From: Croceibacterium_A sp965977975
GTDB lineage: Bacteria; Pseudomonadota; Alphaproteobacteria; Sphingomonadales; Sphingomonadaceae
Direction of reading: 5' to 3'
Length of the DNA: 35,960 nucleotides
Assembly: GCA_965977975.1 (NCBI GenBank)
Contig: CBHCZH010000020.1
Coordinates: 1-35,960, forward strand
The position numbers and the translations under genes are program-made. The notes under the pieces are model-generated. The model was not told the DNA's origin and ran no database searches. It saw only the letters and a program-made list of their open reading frames with translations. Of this stretch, positions 14,983-23,905 are shown piece after piece (the stretch's first letter is position 1; each line of letters begins with the position of its first letter).

Positions 14983-16106
14983 ACTCGACGCCGCGCATCC
15001 TCCACCTCCATTCCTCCTTCGACGCGGGCGGCAAGGAGCTGCGCTGCGTCCGCCTGATCAATGCCTTCGGGCGCGAGGCCGAGCACGCGATCGTCTCGGG
15101 CGATCCCGAGTGTCGCTCGGCCGCCGCGCTGATCGGCAAGGGGGTGGCGGTTTCCTGGCCGGCGTTCCCGTCGCTGACGGGCAAGCCGCTTCCCGGGCGG
15201 CTCAAGAAGCTCGCCGCGGCGATGGCGGGCTACGACCTCGTCTGCACCTACAACTGGGGAGCGATGGATGCAGCGATGGCGCACACGCTGTTCGCAGACG
15301 TCTACAAGCTCGCGCCTCTGGTCCACCACGAGGACGGCTTCAACGAAGACGAGGCCGGCGGCCTCAAGCGCAGCCGCAACCTCTACCGCCGCATCGCATT
15401 GGGGCGCAGCGCCGCATTGGTCGTGCCGTCGCGCACGCTCGAGCGGATCGCACTCGAGATCTGGGACCAGCCCCGCACCCGCGTCAGGCTGATCGCCAAC
15501 GGCATCGACACCCGCGCATACGCGACGGCGCCGAAGCGTGACGCGCTGCCGCGCCTGGTCAAACAGAAGGGCGAGTTCTGGATCGGCACATTGGCGGGCC
15601 TGCGCAAGGTCAAGAACCTAACCGCGCTGGTCCGCGCTTGCGCCGAACTGCCCGAGGAATGGCAGCTGGTCATCGCCGGCGAAGGGCCCGAGCGCGAGAC
15701 GATCCTGGCCGAAGCGGCCGCGCGCGGGATCGAACATCGCGTTCACTTGCCCGGCTTCGTCGCCGAGCCAGGGAAGGCGGTCGGCCTGTTCGACGTGTTC
15801 GCGCTGTCCTCGCATTCGGAGCAGTCTCCGATTTCGGTCATCGAGGCGATGGCGGCCGGACTGGCGGTCGCCGCGCCGCGTGTGGGCGATATCGGAGCCA
15901 TGGTCGCGACCGACAACGGGCCGTTCCTGACCGCGCCAGGCAACGAGGCCGAGCTTGCCAAAGCGATCCAGGCGCTTGCTGCCGATCCGATGCTGCGCAA
16001 GCGCATCGGCGCGGCCAACCGCGCGAAGGCCGCGGCCGAATTCGACGAGCACACGATGATCGAGCGCTACCGAGCGCTCTATTGGGGCCTTATGGGCCGA
16101 AAATAG
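14979..16106 (+). CDS. Family-4-type glycosyltransferase
   Basis: GT-B-fold glycosyltransferase of 375 residues acting on a sugar nucleotide; acceptor unknown. The N-terminal domain starts RILHLHSSFDAGGKELR with the glycine-rich acceptor-side loop. The C-terminal domain has IGTLAGLRKVKNL, LVIAGEGPERE and the E-x7-E-type pattern in HSEQSPISVIEAMAAGLAVAAPRVGDI, the GT4 donor site. The start is the ATG sharing ATGA with the hydrolase stop. It is the only glycosyltransferase in the window, so it is not part of a visible polysaccharide cluster. Confidence 0.9.
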   Translation: MNSTPRILHLHSSFDAGGKELRCVRLINAFGREAEHAIVSGDPECRSAAALIGKGVAVSWPAFPSLTGKPLPGRLKKLAAAMAGYDLVCTYNWGAMDAAMAHTLFADVYKLAPLVHHEDGFNEDEAGGLKRSRNLYRRIALGRSAALVVPSRTLERIALEIWDQPRTRVRLIANGIDTRAYATAPKRDALPRLVKQKGEFWIGTLAGLRKVKNLTALVRACAELPEEWQLVIAGEGPERETILAEAAARGIEHRVHLPGFVAEPGKAVGLFDVFALSSHSEQSPISVIEAMAAGLAVAAPRVGDIGAMVATDNGPFLTAPGNEAELAKAIQALAADPMLRKRIGAANRAKAAAEFDEHTMIERYRALYWGLMGRK

Positions 16107-16221
16107 AGCTTCATCGGCCATTCACTCCGTGGGGGACAGGTTCTACTTCCGCAATTGAAAAGGCGCGCCCTTTCGCTAAACAGCCCGCCAACCGGTTAAC
16201 AAACAGCCAGACACGAGCCCC

Positions 16222-17022
16222 GTGGCACTCACACCCGATTCAGAACAGTCCCGTGCCGACAAGCTTGCCGAGCGCCGCGCCGCCGAGCAGGAGGTCTTGC
16301 TGCGCGAAGTCGACGAGGCAATGCGCCAGGAACAGCTCGGCTCGGCTGCGAAGCGCTATGGTTGGCTGATCGGCGGCGGCGCAGTGCTCGCCATCGCCGC
16401 ATTCGGTGGCTACTTGTTCTGGCAGGACCGCCGCGAAGGCCAGCTCGAGCAGGCATCCGACACGCTGATCACCACGTTGGACAAGCTCGAGGCAGGGCAG
16501 ATTCAGCAAGCGGAGAGCGATCTCGCCGCATTGGCCGAAGGCAGTTCCGCTACTGCCGTCTCGGCCAAGATGGCGCGCGCCGGCATTGCCTTGCGTGACA
16601 ACCGGCAGGCCGAAGCGATCGCGCTGTTCGACGAGATCGCCGCCGACGGTGACGCGCCGCAGCCCTATCGCGATCTCGCCACGATCCGCTCGGTCGCCGC
16701 ACGCTTCGAAGAGATGCAGCCGCAGCAGGTGATCGACCGGCTCAAGCCGCTCGCCACGCCCGGCAACCCATGGTTCGGCAGCGCGGGCGAACTGGTCGCG
16801 ATGGCTTATCTCAAGCAGGGCAAACAAAACCTGGCCGGTCCGATGTTCGCTGCGATCGCCAAGGACGAGGACGTGCCTCAGTCATTGCGCTCGCGTACGC
16901 GTCAGATGGCGGGCCTGCTCGGCTTCGACGCCGTGGCCGACGTCGACGAGACGCTGGAACAAATGCGCGAGGAAGACGCCGCCGCAACCACGCCCGCGCC
17001 GGTGCCGGCGGCGGCTCAGTGA
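16222..17022 (+). CDS. YfgM-like TPR protein, SecYEG-associated chaperone type
   Basis: Membrane-anchored protein of 266 residues. A cytoplasmic charged N-terminus (1-46) is followed by one membrane span (about 47-68, YGWLIGGGAVLAIAAFGGYLF) and a periplasmic TPR-like domain with repeated helices. This is the layout of YfgM, an ancillary SecYEG subunit that assists periplasmic folding. Order yfgM-bamB matches E. coli. The start is a GTG at 16222, as the family's N-terminus begins there; no ATG fits. The acidic, Ala/Pro-rich C-terminus is probably disordered. bamB begins two bases after its stop. Confidence 0.85.
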   Translation: MALTPDSEQSRADKLAERRAAEQEVLLREVDEAMRQEQLGSAAKRYGWLIGGGAVLAIAAFGGYLFWQDRREGQLEQASDTLITTLDKLEAGQIQQAESDLAALAEGSSATAVSAKMARAGIALRDNRQAEAIALFDEIAADGDAPQPYRDLATIRSVAARFEEMQPQQVIDRLKPLATPGNPWFGSAGELVAMAYLKQGKQNLAGPMFAAIAKDEDVPQSLRSRTRQMAGLLGFDAVADVDETLEQMREEDAAATTPAPVPAAAQ

Positions 17023-17024
17023 GG

Positions 17025-18416
17025 ATGATCCGACCGATGAATGAAGCTTCGCGCCTGCTGCTGGGCCGGACCCCAAAACGTGCCGCCTGGGCCCGCGTCC
17101 TCCTTTTGCCCGTGCTCCTCGCCTCGCTCGCCGGGTGCGAGACGCTGGGCATCGGCGGAGAGGAGAAGGATGATGCCACTCCGACGGTCGGCAGGCGCCA
17201 GCCGATCCTCTCGCGCATCTCCAACGAGGTGCGAGCCGATCCGGCGCTGGCTAGCGTCTCCGTGGTTCTCCCGCCCGCGCAGACCAACGCGGAATGGCCC
17301 CAAGCCGGCGGTAACGCGGCCAAGGCGCCCGGCCACCTGACGCTTGGTGCGGCCCCGGTGCAGGCCTGGACTGCGAACATACAGGGCAGCAATCCGCGCC
17401 GCCGCCTGGCTTCGGCGCCCGTCGTCGGCGGCGGCTCGCTGTTCGTGGTCGACACTGAGGGTGTGGTGCACGCGTTCGACACCGCCACGGGCGCGCGCCG
17501 TTGGTCCCATCCCATTGAAGTAGAACGCGATTTACGTGCGGCCACGTTCGGCGGCGGCGCCAGCTTCTTTGATGGCAAAGTTTACGCCACCAACGGCGCC
17601 GGCGACGTCGTCGCGCTCGATGCCGCTACCGGTGCCGAAGTGTGGCGGGTCAAGCCCGCCGGCCCGCTGCGGGGCGCGCCGACGATCGCGTTCAACACCG
17701 TCTACGTCATGACGCAGGACAACCAGATCCATGCGCTCAGCGCCGCCGACGGCTCGCTGCTGTGGCAGGAAACCGCCGCCAGCGGCCAGTCGGGCGTGTT
17801 CGGAGTCGCCGCCCCTGCAGCTGGGCAGGGCACCGTCATCGCCGGATATTCGCAGGGCGAAGTGGTCGCCTATCGCTACGAGAACGGCCGCAACTTGTGG
17901 TCCGATGCGCTCGCGCGGACCTCGATCTCGACTCAGGTCGGTACACTGACCGATGTCGATGCCGATCCGATCATCGACGGCGGCCGGGTCTATGCGCTCG
18001 GCCAGGGCGGGCGGATGGCAGCCTACGAGCTGGTCACCGGGCAGCGCATCTGGGAGCTGTCGCTGGCCGGCATCTCGACGCCCGCGATCGCCGGCGAATG
18101 GGTATTCACGCTGACCGACGATTCGCGTCTCCTCGCAATCGCCCGCTCGACCGGCCGGGTGCGCTGGGTCACCCAGCTCGCCCGCTGGCGCAATCCCAAG
18201 AGCGAGCGCGGCCCGATCTTCTGGACCGGCCCGGTGCTCGCCAGCAACCGGCTGTGGGTCGCGAGCTCGGAAGGCGAAGTGCAATCGGTCGACGTGATGA
18301 GCGGGGAGGCGGCGCCATTCACGGAGCTCCGCAGCTCGGTCTCGTTGCCGCCGATCGTGGCCAACAACATGCTGTTCATCCTCGACGATGGCGGCCGGAT
18401 CACCGCCTGGCGGTGA
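17025..18416 (+). CDS. bamB: Outer-membrane assembly lipoprotein BamB (PQQ-like beta-propeller)
   Basis: Lipoprotein scaffold of the BAM complex that inserts beta-barrel proteins in the outer membrane. It has a signal sequence with lipobox LASLAGC at C38 (from the start at 17025; an ATG at 17037 is equally possible), then a beta-propeller with repeated blades such as GGSLFVVDTEGVVHAFDTATGARRW and VYATNGAGDVVALDAATGAEVWRV. Length of 463 residues is longer than E. coli BamB (about 390) but common in alphaproteobacteria. Lies directly behind yfgM; in many genomes der follows, but here a methyltransferase-like gene follows instead. Confidence 0.93.
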   Translation: MIRPMNEASRLLLGRTPKRAAWARVLLLPVLLASLAGCETLGIGGEEKDDATPTVGRRQPILSRISNEVRADPALASVSVVLPPAQTNAEWPQAGGNAAKAPGHLTLGAAPVQAWTANIQGSNPRRRLASAPVVGGGSLFVVDTEGVVHAFDTATGARRWSHPIEVERDLRAATFGGGASFFDGKVYATNGAGDVVALDAATGAEVWRVKPAGPLRGAPTIAFNTVYVMTQDNQIHALSAADGSLLWQETAASGQSGVFGVAAPAAGQGTVIAGYSQGEVVAYRYENGRNLWSDALARTSISTQVGTLTDVDADPIIDGGRVYALGQGGRMAAYELVTGQRIWELSLAGISTPAIAGEWVFTLTDDSRLLAIARSTGRVRWVTQLARWRNPKSERGPIFWTGPVLASNRLWVASSEGEVQSVDVMSGEAAPFTELRSSVSLPPIVANNMLFILDDGGRITAWR

Positions 18417-18468
18417 GCCAAGGCGTCGGATTACCGGCCCCTTAACCCTTCCGCGTTAAGCCGCGCGC

Positions 18469-19833
18469 ATGAGCGCGCCATCCCCTGCGGCCTCGGCTGT
18501 TCCCGGACGGCTGCCTGCCAGCGATGTGTCGCCCTGGGTCGGGCTCGTCGGCCTGGCGACGCTGCTCGGCTGGATTGCCTTCGCGCGCCTGTGGCCGGCG
18601 CTGGTGACGACGTTCGACCTGCCAGCCCCCGCCGAGCCGCTCTCCGGCCCGAATTCCGCGCTGCTCGCGATGACCTTGACCGGACTCGCGATGGCCGCCT
18701 GGTCGGTGCTGGTCGAAAAGGTTCATCGCCGCGCGTCGACCGGCATCGACTGGAGTCGCCCGCGCCCGCTTTCGGCGGTTATCGAAGTGTCGGTGACCAA
18801 GCTCGCCGGGCTGTGGGCGACCTGGCTGCTCATCGGCGCTTTTTACGCGCTCGGACGCTGGTACTGGGACGGCAACTACCTGTTCGCGATGCGCGTGCTC
18901 GCGATGGCCGCGCTGCCGCTGTTCCTCCTGTCGATCCCCTACGTGCTGTGGCTCGACCGCTATCTGGTCGAGCCGCGCGACCACGCCTGGCACTTCGGCG
19001 CGATGCTGATCGGGCGCGAGGCGTGGGACGGCGACGAGGTCAAGCGCCACTGGCGTGCGTGGATCATCAAGGGTTTCTTCTCCGCGTTCATGATCTCGAT
19101 CCTGCCGGGCGGTTTCGCCGCGGTGGTCGAGGCCGATCTCGGCGCGATCGCCGGAGATCCGATTCGCGTCGGCGTCCTGCTGTTCGAGCTGCTGTTCGTC
19201 GTCGACGTGCAGATCGGGACGGTCGGCTACCTGCTGACCCTGCGCCCGCTCGATGCGCATATTCGCAGCGGCAACCCGTTTCTCGCCGGCTGGCTGGCGG
19301 CGCTGATCTGCTATCCGCCGTTCGTCTTCGCCTTCATGGGAGAGGGCGGGGTGATCCAGTACGAATACCAGACCGCCGGCTGGGGCGTATGGCTCGCCGG
19401 TCACCCGGTCGTGCTCTGGCTCTGGGCCGGCTGGCTGGCGTCCCTGACTGCGGTCTACGCGTGGGCGACGGTTGCCTTCGGAATGCGGTTCTCGAACCTG
19501 ACCTATCGCGGCGTCCTGACCAACGGGCCCTACCGGTTCACGCGGCACCCGGCGTACCTGTCGAAGAATCTCTTCTGGTGGTGCTCCGCCATGCCGTTCT
19601 TGGTCACTACCGGATCGCCTGCCGAAGCGGTCCGCAACACCGTGTTCCTCGCCTGCGTCAGCGGCATCTACTACTGGCGCGCCAGGACCGAGGAAGCCCA
19701 TCTCCTGGCTGAAGATGCGAAGTATCGCGATTACCACGCCTGGATGGCGTCGCACGGCCCGATCACCGCGCCGTTGCGACGGTTCCTGAGCTGGACGCGA
19801 CCGCGCAAGGTGCAGATCCAGCCGGCGGAATAG
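18469..19833 (+). CDS. Multi-spanning ICMT/PEMT-like methyltransferase
   Basis: Integral membrane protein of 454 residues with about ten hydrophobic segments. The C-terminal part carries the isoprenylcysteine/phospholipid methyltransferase signature: LTNGPYRFTRHPAYLSKNL (about 348-366) and the final EEAHLLAEDAKYRDYHAWM (about 407-425), which bind S-adenosylmethionine in that family. The N-terminal 340 residues are a large extra membrane region. The methyl acceptor is unknown. CTTAAC and GTTAAG face each other eight bases before the ATG. No neighbour suggests a pathway. Confidence 0.82.
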   Translation: MSAPSPAASAVPGRLPASDVSPWVGLVGLATLLGWIAFARLWPALVTTFDLPAPAEPLSGPNSALLAMTLTGLAMAAWSVLVEKVHRRASTGIDWSRPRPLSAVIEVSVTKLAGLWATWLLIGAFYALGRWYWDGNYLFAMRVLAMAALPLFLLSIPYVLWLDRYLVEPRDHAWHFGAMLIGREAWDGDEVKRHWRAWIIKGFFSAFMISILPGGFAAVVEADLGAIAGDPIRVGVLLFELLFVVDVQIGTVGYLLTLRPLDAHIRSGNPFLAGWLAALICYPPFVFAFMGEGGVIQYEYQTAGWGVWLAGHPVVLWLWAGWLASLTAVYAWATVAFGMRFSNLTYRGVLTNGPYRFTRHPAYLSKNLFWWCSAMPFLVTTGSPAEAVRNTVFLACVSGIYYWRARTEEAHLLAEDAKYRDYHAWMASHGPITAPLRRFLSWTRPRKVQIQPAE

Positions 19834-19841
19834 TCAGCATT

Positions 19842-19863
19842 CCCCTCCCGCGCGCGGGAGGGG
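19842..19863. repeat. REP-like perfect palindrome
   Basis: A perfect 22-bp palindrome with CCCTCCCGC and GCGGGAGGG arms, placed between the ends of two convergent genes. It belongs to the same family as 1988-2068 and 24982-25001 and could form a hairpin on either strand. It may double as a terminator between the convergent genes, though T-tracts are absent. Confidence 0.8.
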
Positions 19864-19869
19864 AGGAAC

Positions 19870-20778
19870 TCAGGCGTTACCGACCACCAGGCAGGCGGCG
19901 GCGACCAACAAACCGGCGAAACGGTTCGAGCGGAACCGGGTGAGCGGGTTATCGGGATCGGTGGGATCGAGCGTGAAGGCCTGCCACATCAGGTGGACGC
20001 CCGCGGGTATCAGCGCCAGCAGCGCCACCCAGTCCTCACGCAGCAGCCAGAAGGCGAGGCACCAGCCGGTCAGTGCCAGGCAATAGAACGCAATCACGCC
20101 CGCCTGGACACGCCGGCCCAGACGCAAGGCGCTCGAGCGAATCCCGACCAGCGCATCGTCCTCGCGGTCCTGCAGCGCGTAGATCGTGTCGTAGCCCACG
20201 CACCAGAAGATCGAGCCGACGTAGAGCGCGGCCATGACCTCGAGCCGGTCGGTGCGCAACGCGGCCCATCCGACCGGTGCGCCCCATGTGAACACCAGCC
20301 CAAGCCAAGCCTGCGGCCACCAGGTGATGCGCTTCATGAACGGGTAGGCGGCGACCAGCGCCAGGCTGGCGAGCGCGACGACTTGCGCCTCGAGTCGCAG
20401 CTGCAACAGCACCACGAGGCCGACACCGCACAATGCGAACAGCCAGGCCCAAGCAGTCTTCGGACTCACCCGCCCGCTCGCGACCGGACGGCTGGCGGTG
20501 CGGGCGACTTGTCGGTCGAGGTCGGCATCGACGATATCGTTGTAAACGCAGCCCGCCCCGCGCATCGCCACCGCGCCGAGCAGCAGCCACAGCACCAGCT
20601 GCCATTGCAATCCCGCGCCTGCCAGCCACACGCCCCAGGCGCAGGGCCAGAACAGCAGCCACCAGCCGATCGGCCGGTCGAACCGCGCCAGCAACGCAAG
20701 GTCGCGCAGCCGCTGCGGCAGTCGCGCGACAAGCCCGCGGTGCTCGCTGTCAGGGACGATTTCGGATCCTGTTGCCAT
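19870..20778 (-). CDS. ubiA: 4-hydroxybenzoate polyprenyltransferase UbiA
   Basis: Inner-membrane prenyltransferase that attaches the polyprenyl tail to 4-hydroxybenzoate in ubiquinone synthesis. The first Asp-rich motif is N80-D-I-V-D84-A-D-L-D88 followed by QVARTASRP, and the second is YDTIYALQDREDD near 195-207; both bind Mg-diphosphate. Hydrophobic segments account for eight or nine spans. The start is the ATG at 20778; a GTG at 20796 would add six residues. ubiA, rsmE and gshA are near one another as in other alphaproteobacteria, but a dioxygenase gene sits between ubiA and rsmE here. Confidence 0.95.
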   Translation of the reverse strand: MATGSEIVPDSEHRGLVARLPQRLRDLALLARFDRPIGWWLLFWPCAWGVWLAGAGLQWQLVLWLLLGAVAMRGAGCVYNDIVDADLDRQVARTASRPVASGRVSPKTAWAWLFALCGVGLVVLLQLRLEAQVVALASLALVAAYPFMKRITWWPQAWLGLVFTWGAPVGWAALRTDRLEVMAALYVGSIFWCVGYDTIYALQDREDDALVGIRSSALRLGRRVQAGVIAFYCLALTGWCLAFWLLREDWVALLALIPAGVHLMWQAFTLDPTDPDNPLTRFRSNRFAGLLVAAACLVVGNA

Positions 20779-20837
20779 GGCGTCGCGTGCTGCCACAGTC
20801 GTATGGCGGAGAAAATCGCTTTTGCTATAGCGGAGCC

Positions 20838-21677
20838 ATGTCCTTGTTCGATCGATTGTTCAGCCGCTCCGCCACACCGCCGATGAGCGAGGGGGCGCCG
20901 CCGGTTCCTGCCGGCCCTGAGGCCGCTTCGGGGCCTCAACTGTTTCGTCCGCTCATTACGATCCAGAAGCCGCCGAAGGCATTCCCCGGTTTGCCGGGAT
21001 CGGACCTCGCGGTGCTTGCGGGGATGGGGGAACGTGCGCGCGCCGCGCTGGAGGCCGCGCCCCAGGCGATCCGTGTCCCGGCGTACAATCTCGATATGTA
21101 CGTGGTTCCCGGGTTTCTTTCCGACGAGGAGTGCGATCGATTGATCGCGCTGATAGACGCCGATGCGAAGCCTTCGACCAGCCTGAAGGCGAGCAGTACG
21201 CCCAGCCGCAGGACCAGCGCGACCTGCCTGTTGTCGGGCGAAGAGCCGACGGTTGCGGAGGTGGAGCGGCGCATGGCCGAGCTGCTCGACTTGCCGGCAA
21301 GCCACGGTCAGACGGTGCAGGGCCAGCGGTACTACCCGGGCCAGCATTTCCTCATGCACAACGATTACTTCGCTGGGGGTCAGCCTTATTCGGAGGCCGT
21401 CGCTTCCGAGGGCGGCCAGCGTACCTGGACGGCGATGGCGTTCCTCAATGAGCCCGAGGCGGGCGGCTGCACGCGTTTCCCGCGTGCCTTCATCGAGGCG
21501 ATTCCGCGGCGTGGCGCGCTGCTGGCCTGGAATAACCTCAATCGCGACGGCACGCCTAACGGGCACTCGCACCACGAAGGCTCGACCGTAGAGGCGGGCG
21601 TCAAGCACGTGCTCACCAAGTGGTTCCGCGAGCGTGAATGGGCGGGCAGCGCGGCCTCCGACGCGCTTCGTTCCTGA
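20838..21677 (+). CDS. Prolyl-4-hydroxylase-like 2-oxoglutarate/Fe(II) dioxygenase
   Basis: Cytoplasmic oxygenase of 279 residues. The double-stranded beta-helix has the iron ligands H174 and D176 in HFLMHNDYF and H246 in SHHEGSTVEAGVKH; K256 should bind the 2-oxoglutarate carboxylate. The RTSATCLL motif (about 125-132) and QRYYPGQHF are typical of P4H-type proteins. The substrate may be a prolyl residue or another amino acid; unknown. The ATG is only seven bases after TGCTATAGC, an extended -10 match, so the mRNA may be leaderless. It is divergent from ubiA. Confidence 0.86.
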   Translation: MSLFDRLFSRSATPPMSEGAPPVPAGPEAASGPQLFRPLITIQKPPKAFPGLPGSDLAVLAGMGERARAALEAAPQAIRVPAYNLDMYVVPGFLSDEECDRLIALIDADAKPSTSLKASSTPSRRTSATCLLSGEEPTVAEVERRMAELLDLPASHGQTVQGQRYYPGQHFLMHNDYFAGGQPYSEAVASEGGQRTWTAMAFLNEPEAGGCTRFPRAFIEAIPRRGALLAWNNLNRDGTPNGHSHHEGSTVEAGVKHVLTKWFREREWAGSAASDALRS

Positions 21678-21741
21678 CGCTAAGCGGTTTTCGGTTCCGA
21701 TGAGATGACTCGCGCAGCTACTGAGGTCTAAGGGCTTCGCC

Positions 21742-22485
21742 ATGCCCGCCACGCCAGCCTGGCCTCCGCGCAGCGCGCCGCGGCTGTTCGTCCCGGCACC
21801 CGTGGCGAAGGGCGCGATCGTCACGATAGAGTCCAATCAGGCGCACTACTTGGCCAAGGTCATGCGCGTAGGCGCGGGCGAGATCGTCATTCTCTGCGAC
21901 GATGTGACCGGTGAGTGGGCGGCGCAGGTAGTCTCGGTCGGCAAGCGCGACGTCGTGCTGGAACCCGTCGAGAAGCTGCGTGAGCGCGAGCAGGTCCCGG
22001 ATTTCTGGCTTTGCGCCGCGTTGCTCAAGAAGGACCGCTTCGACCTCGTGCTCGAAAAGGCGAGCGAGCTCGGGGTGCGGCGTATCCAGCCGGTGCTCGC
22101 GCACCGCTGCATCGCCGACAAGCTCAATCTGGAGCGCGCCCGTGCGATCGTGACCGAAGCCGCCGAGCAATGCGCGCGGACCGCGCTGCCCGAGCTGGCC
22201 GAACCTGCGAAGCTCGACGCTCTGCTTCGCGATTGGCCTGCCGAGCGTGCGCTGTTTTTCGCTGACGAGCTGGGCGGCGAGCCCGCCGCGATGGCCTTCG
22301 CTGCGAGTTCCGGACCGTCGGCGCTGCTGATCGGCCCGGAGGGCGGTTTCGCCGACGCGGAGCGGGCGGCGGTGCGTGCCTTGCCGCAGGCCCGAGCGAT
22401 CTCGCTCGGCCCGCGCATCCTGCGCGGCGAGACCGCTGCCATCGCCGCCACCGCGCTGTGGATGGCGGCCGCCGGGGATTGGTAG
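21742..22485 (+). CDS. rsmE: 16S rRNA m3U1498 methyltransferase RsmE
   Basis: SPOUT-class methyltransferase that methylates U1498 of 16S rRNA. The 247-residue protein has an N-terminal PUA-like domain (PRLFVPAPVAKG, HYLAKVMRVG) and the C-terminal knotted SAM site with LLIGPEGGF (about 196-204) and SLGPRILRGETAAIAA (about 223-238). Length and motifs are normal. An alternative start is possible a few residues later, as the family usually begins near RLFVP. It precedes gshA by 47 bases. Confidence 0.95.
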   Translation: MPATPAWPPRSAPRLFVPAPVAKGAIVTIESNQAHYLAKVMRVGAGEIVILCDDVTGEWAAQVVSVGKRDVVLEPVEKLREREQVPDFWLCAALLKKDRFDLVLEKASELGVRRIQPVLAHRCIADKLNLERARAIVTEAAEQCARTALPELAEPAKLDALLRDWPAERALFFADELGGEPAAMAFAASSGPSALLIGPEGGFADAERAAVRALPQARAISLGPRILRGETAAIAATALWMAAAGDW

Positions 22486-22532
22486 CAATTTGAGACTGGC
22501 GCGGCCCCCGCGCACCGGCTAGCGGCGCGCCC

Positions 22533-23903
22533 ATGAGCACGCGCAAAGCGTTCGAAGGGGAGGAGCCGCCGATCGAGCGCCGCGAGCAGCTCGTCGCGCC
22601 GCTGCAGGCCGGCGAGAAACCGCCGGCGAACTGGCGGATCGGCACAGAGCATGAGAAGCTGGTCTACAAGGCCGGCACTCACGCTGCCCCATCGTACGAC
22701 GAGCCTGGCGGCATCCGCGACATCCTGCTTGAAATGCAGCAGTTCGGCTGGGAGCCGATCGAGGAAGGGGGCCATGTCATCGCGCTCAAGGGCGCGGACG
22801 GCAACGTCAGCCTCGAGCCGGCCGGACAGCTCGAGCTATCGGGCGCTCCGCTCGACAACCTGCACCAGACTTGCGCGGAGACCGGCCGCCATCTCGATCA
22901 GGTCAAGGCGATCGGCGAGAAGTGCGGCGTCGGCTTCCTCGGCCTCGGCATGTGGCCGGACAAGCGGCGCGACGAGCTCCCCATCATGCCGAAGGGCCGC
23001 TACGAGATCATGCTCCGGCACATGCCGCGCGTAGGCACCCTCGGCCTCGACATGATGCTGCGAACCTGCACGATTCAGGTCAATCTCGATTATTGCTCTG
23101 AGCCGAACATGGCGAAGAAGTTCCGCGTTGGCCTTGCGCTTCAGCCGCTCGCCACTGCGCTGTTCGCCAACTCTCCGTTCACCGACGGCAAGCCCAACGG
23201 CATGCTCTCGTACCGCAGCCATATCTGGTCCGATACCGATCCGCACCGCACCGGGATGCTGCCGTTCGTTTTCGAGGACGGCTTCGGCTACGAACGCTAC
23301 GTCGACTACATGCTCGACGTGCCGATGTATTTCGTGTTCCGCGACGGGCGCTACATCGATGCCGCCGGCCAGAGCTTCCGCGATTTTCTCGAAGGCAAGC
23401 TGCCAGCGCTTCCCGGCGAGCTGCCTCGACCGAGCGACTGGGCCGACCATCTTTCGACCGCATTCCCCGAGGTTCGTCTCAAGTCGTTCCTGGAGATGCG
23501 GGGTGCCGATGGCGGCCCGTGGAACCGGATCTGCGCGCTGCCTGCCTTGTGGGTCGGACTGCTCTACAACGATGCCGCGCTCGACGCGGCCTGGGACCTG
23601 GTCAGGCATTGGTCGATGGCAGAGCGAGAGGCCCTGCGCGAGGCGGTCCCGAAGCTCGCGCTCGACGCCCCGCTGTCCGGCGGGGGAAAGCTGCTCGATC
23701 TCGCCCGCGAGGTGGTCGAGATCGCCCGCCAAGGTCTCGTGGCGCGCGCCCGGCTCAACTCCAGCGGCGACAGCGAGGCCGGCTTCCTCGAACCGCTGCA
23801 GGAAATCGTCGCCAGCGGCAAGGTCCCCGCCCAACGTCTGCTCGACAAGTTCCACGGCGAGTGGGGCGGCGACATCACGCGAGTCTACGAAGAGAGCTTC
23901 TAG
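22533..23903 (+). CDS. gshA: Glutamate-cysteine ligase, alphaproteobacterial/plant type
   Basis: ATP-dependent ligase that makes gamma-glutamylcysteine, the first step of glutathione synthesis. The 456-residue protein matches the plant/alphaproteobacterial class (not the E. coli gshA class): WRIGTEHEKLVYK near 34-46, GNVSLEPAGQLELSGAPL (substrate and metal residues, about 90-107), HMPRVGTLGLDMMLRTCTIQVNLDY and the FRDGRYIDAAGQSFRDFLEG segment. The stop is followed after two bases by the ppk2 ATG, so the two may be cotranscribed. Regulation is not evident. Confidence 0.95.
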   Translation: MSTRKAFEGEEPPIERREQLVAPLQAGEKPPANWRIGTEHEKLVYKAGTHAAPSYDEPGGIRDILLEMQQFGWEPIEEGGHVIALKGADGNVSLEPAGQLELSGAPLDNLHQTCAETGRHLDQVKAIGEKCGVGFLGLGMWPDKRRDELPIMPKGRYEIMLRHMPRVGTLGLDMMLRTCTIQVNLDYCSEPNMAKKFRVGLALQPLATALFANSPFTDGKPNGMLSYRSHIWSDTDPHRTGMLPFVFEDGFGYERYVDYMLDVPMYFVFRDGRYIDAAGQSFRDFLEGKLPALPGELPRPSDWADHLSTAFPEVRLKSFLEMRGADGGPWNRICALPALWVGLLYNDAALDAAWDLVRHWSMAEREALREAVPKLALDAPLSGGGKLLDLAREVVEIARQGLVARARLNSSGDSEAGFLEPLQEIVASGKVPAQRLLDKFHGEWGGDITRVYEESF

Positions 23904-23905
23904 CC

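Noticed and set aside
16107..16221. tRNA or small RNA in the gap before yfgM
   Set aside because: No cloverleaf or terminator; only a weak TTGAAA match.
18441..18460. CtrA box before the ICMT-like gene
   Set aside because: The two TTAA elements are 10 bases apart instead of 7, so it does not fit TTAA-N7-TTAA.
18442..19755. 437-codon minus-strand frame opposite the ICMT-like gene
   Set aside because: Arg/Glu/Gln-rich, no family features; the plus-strand gene has clear membrane segments and methyltransferase motifs.
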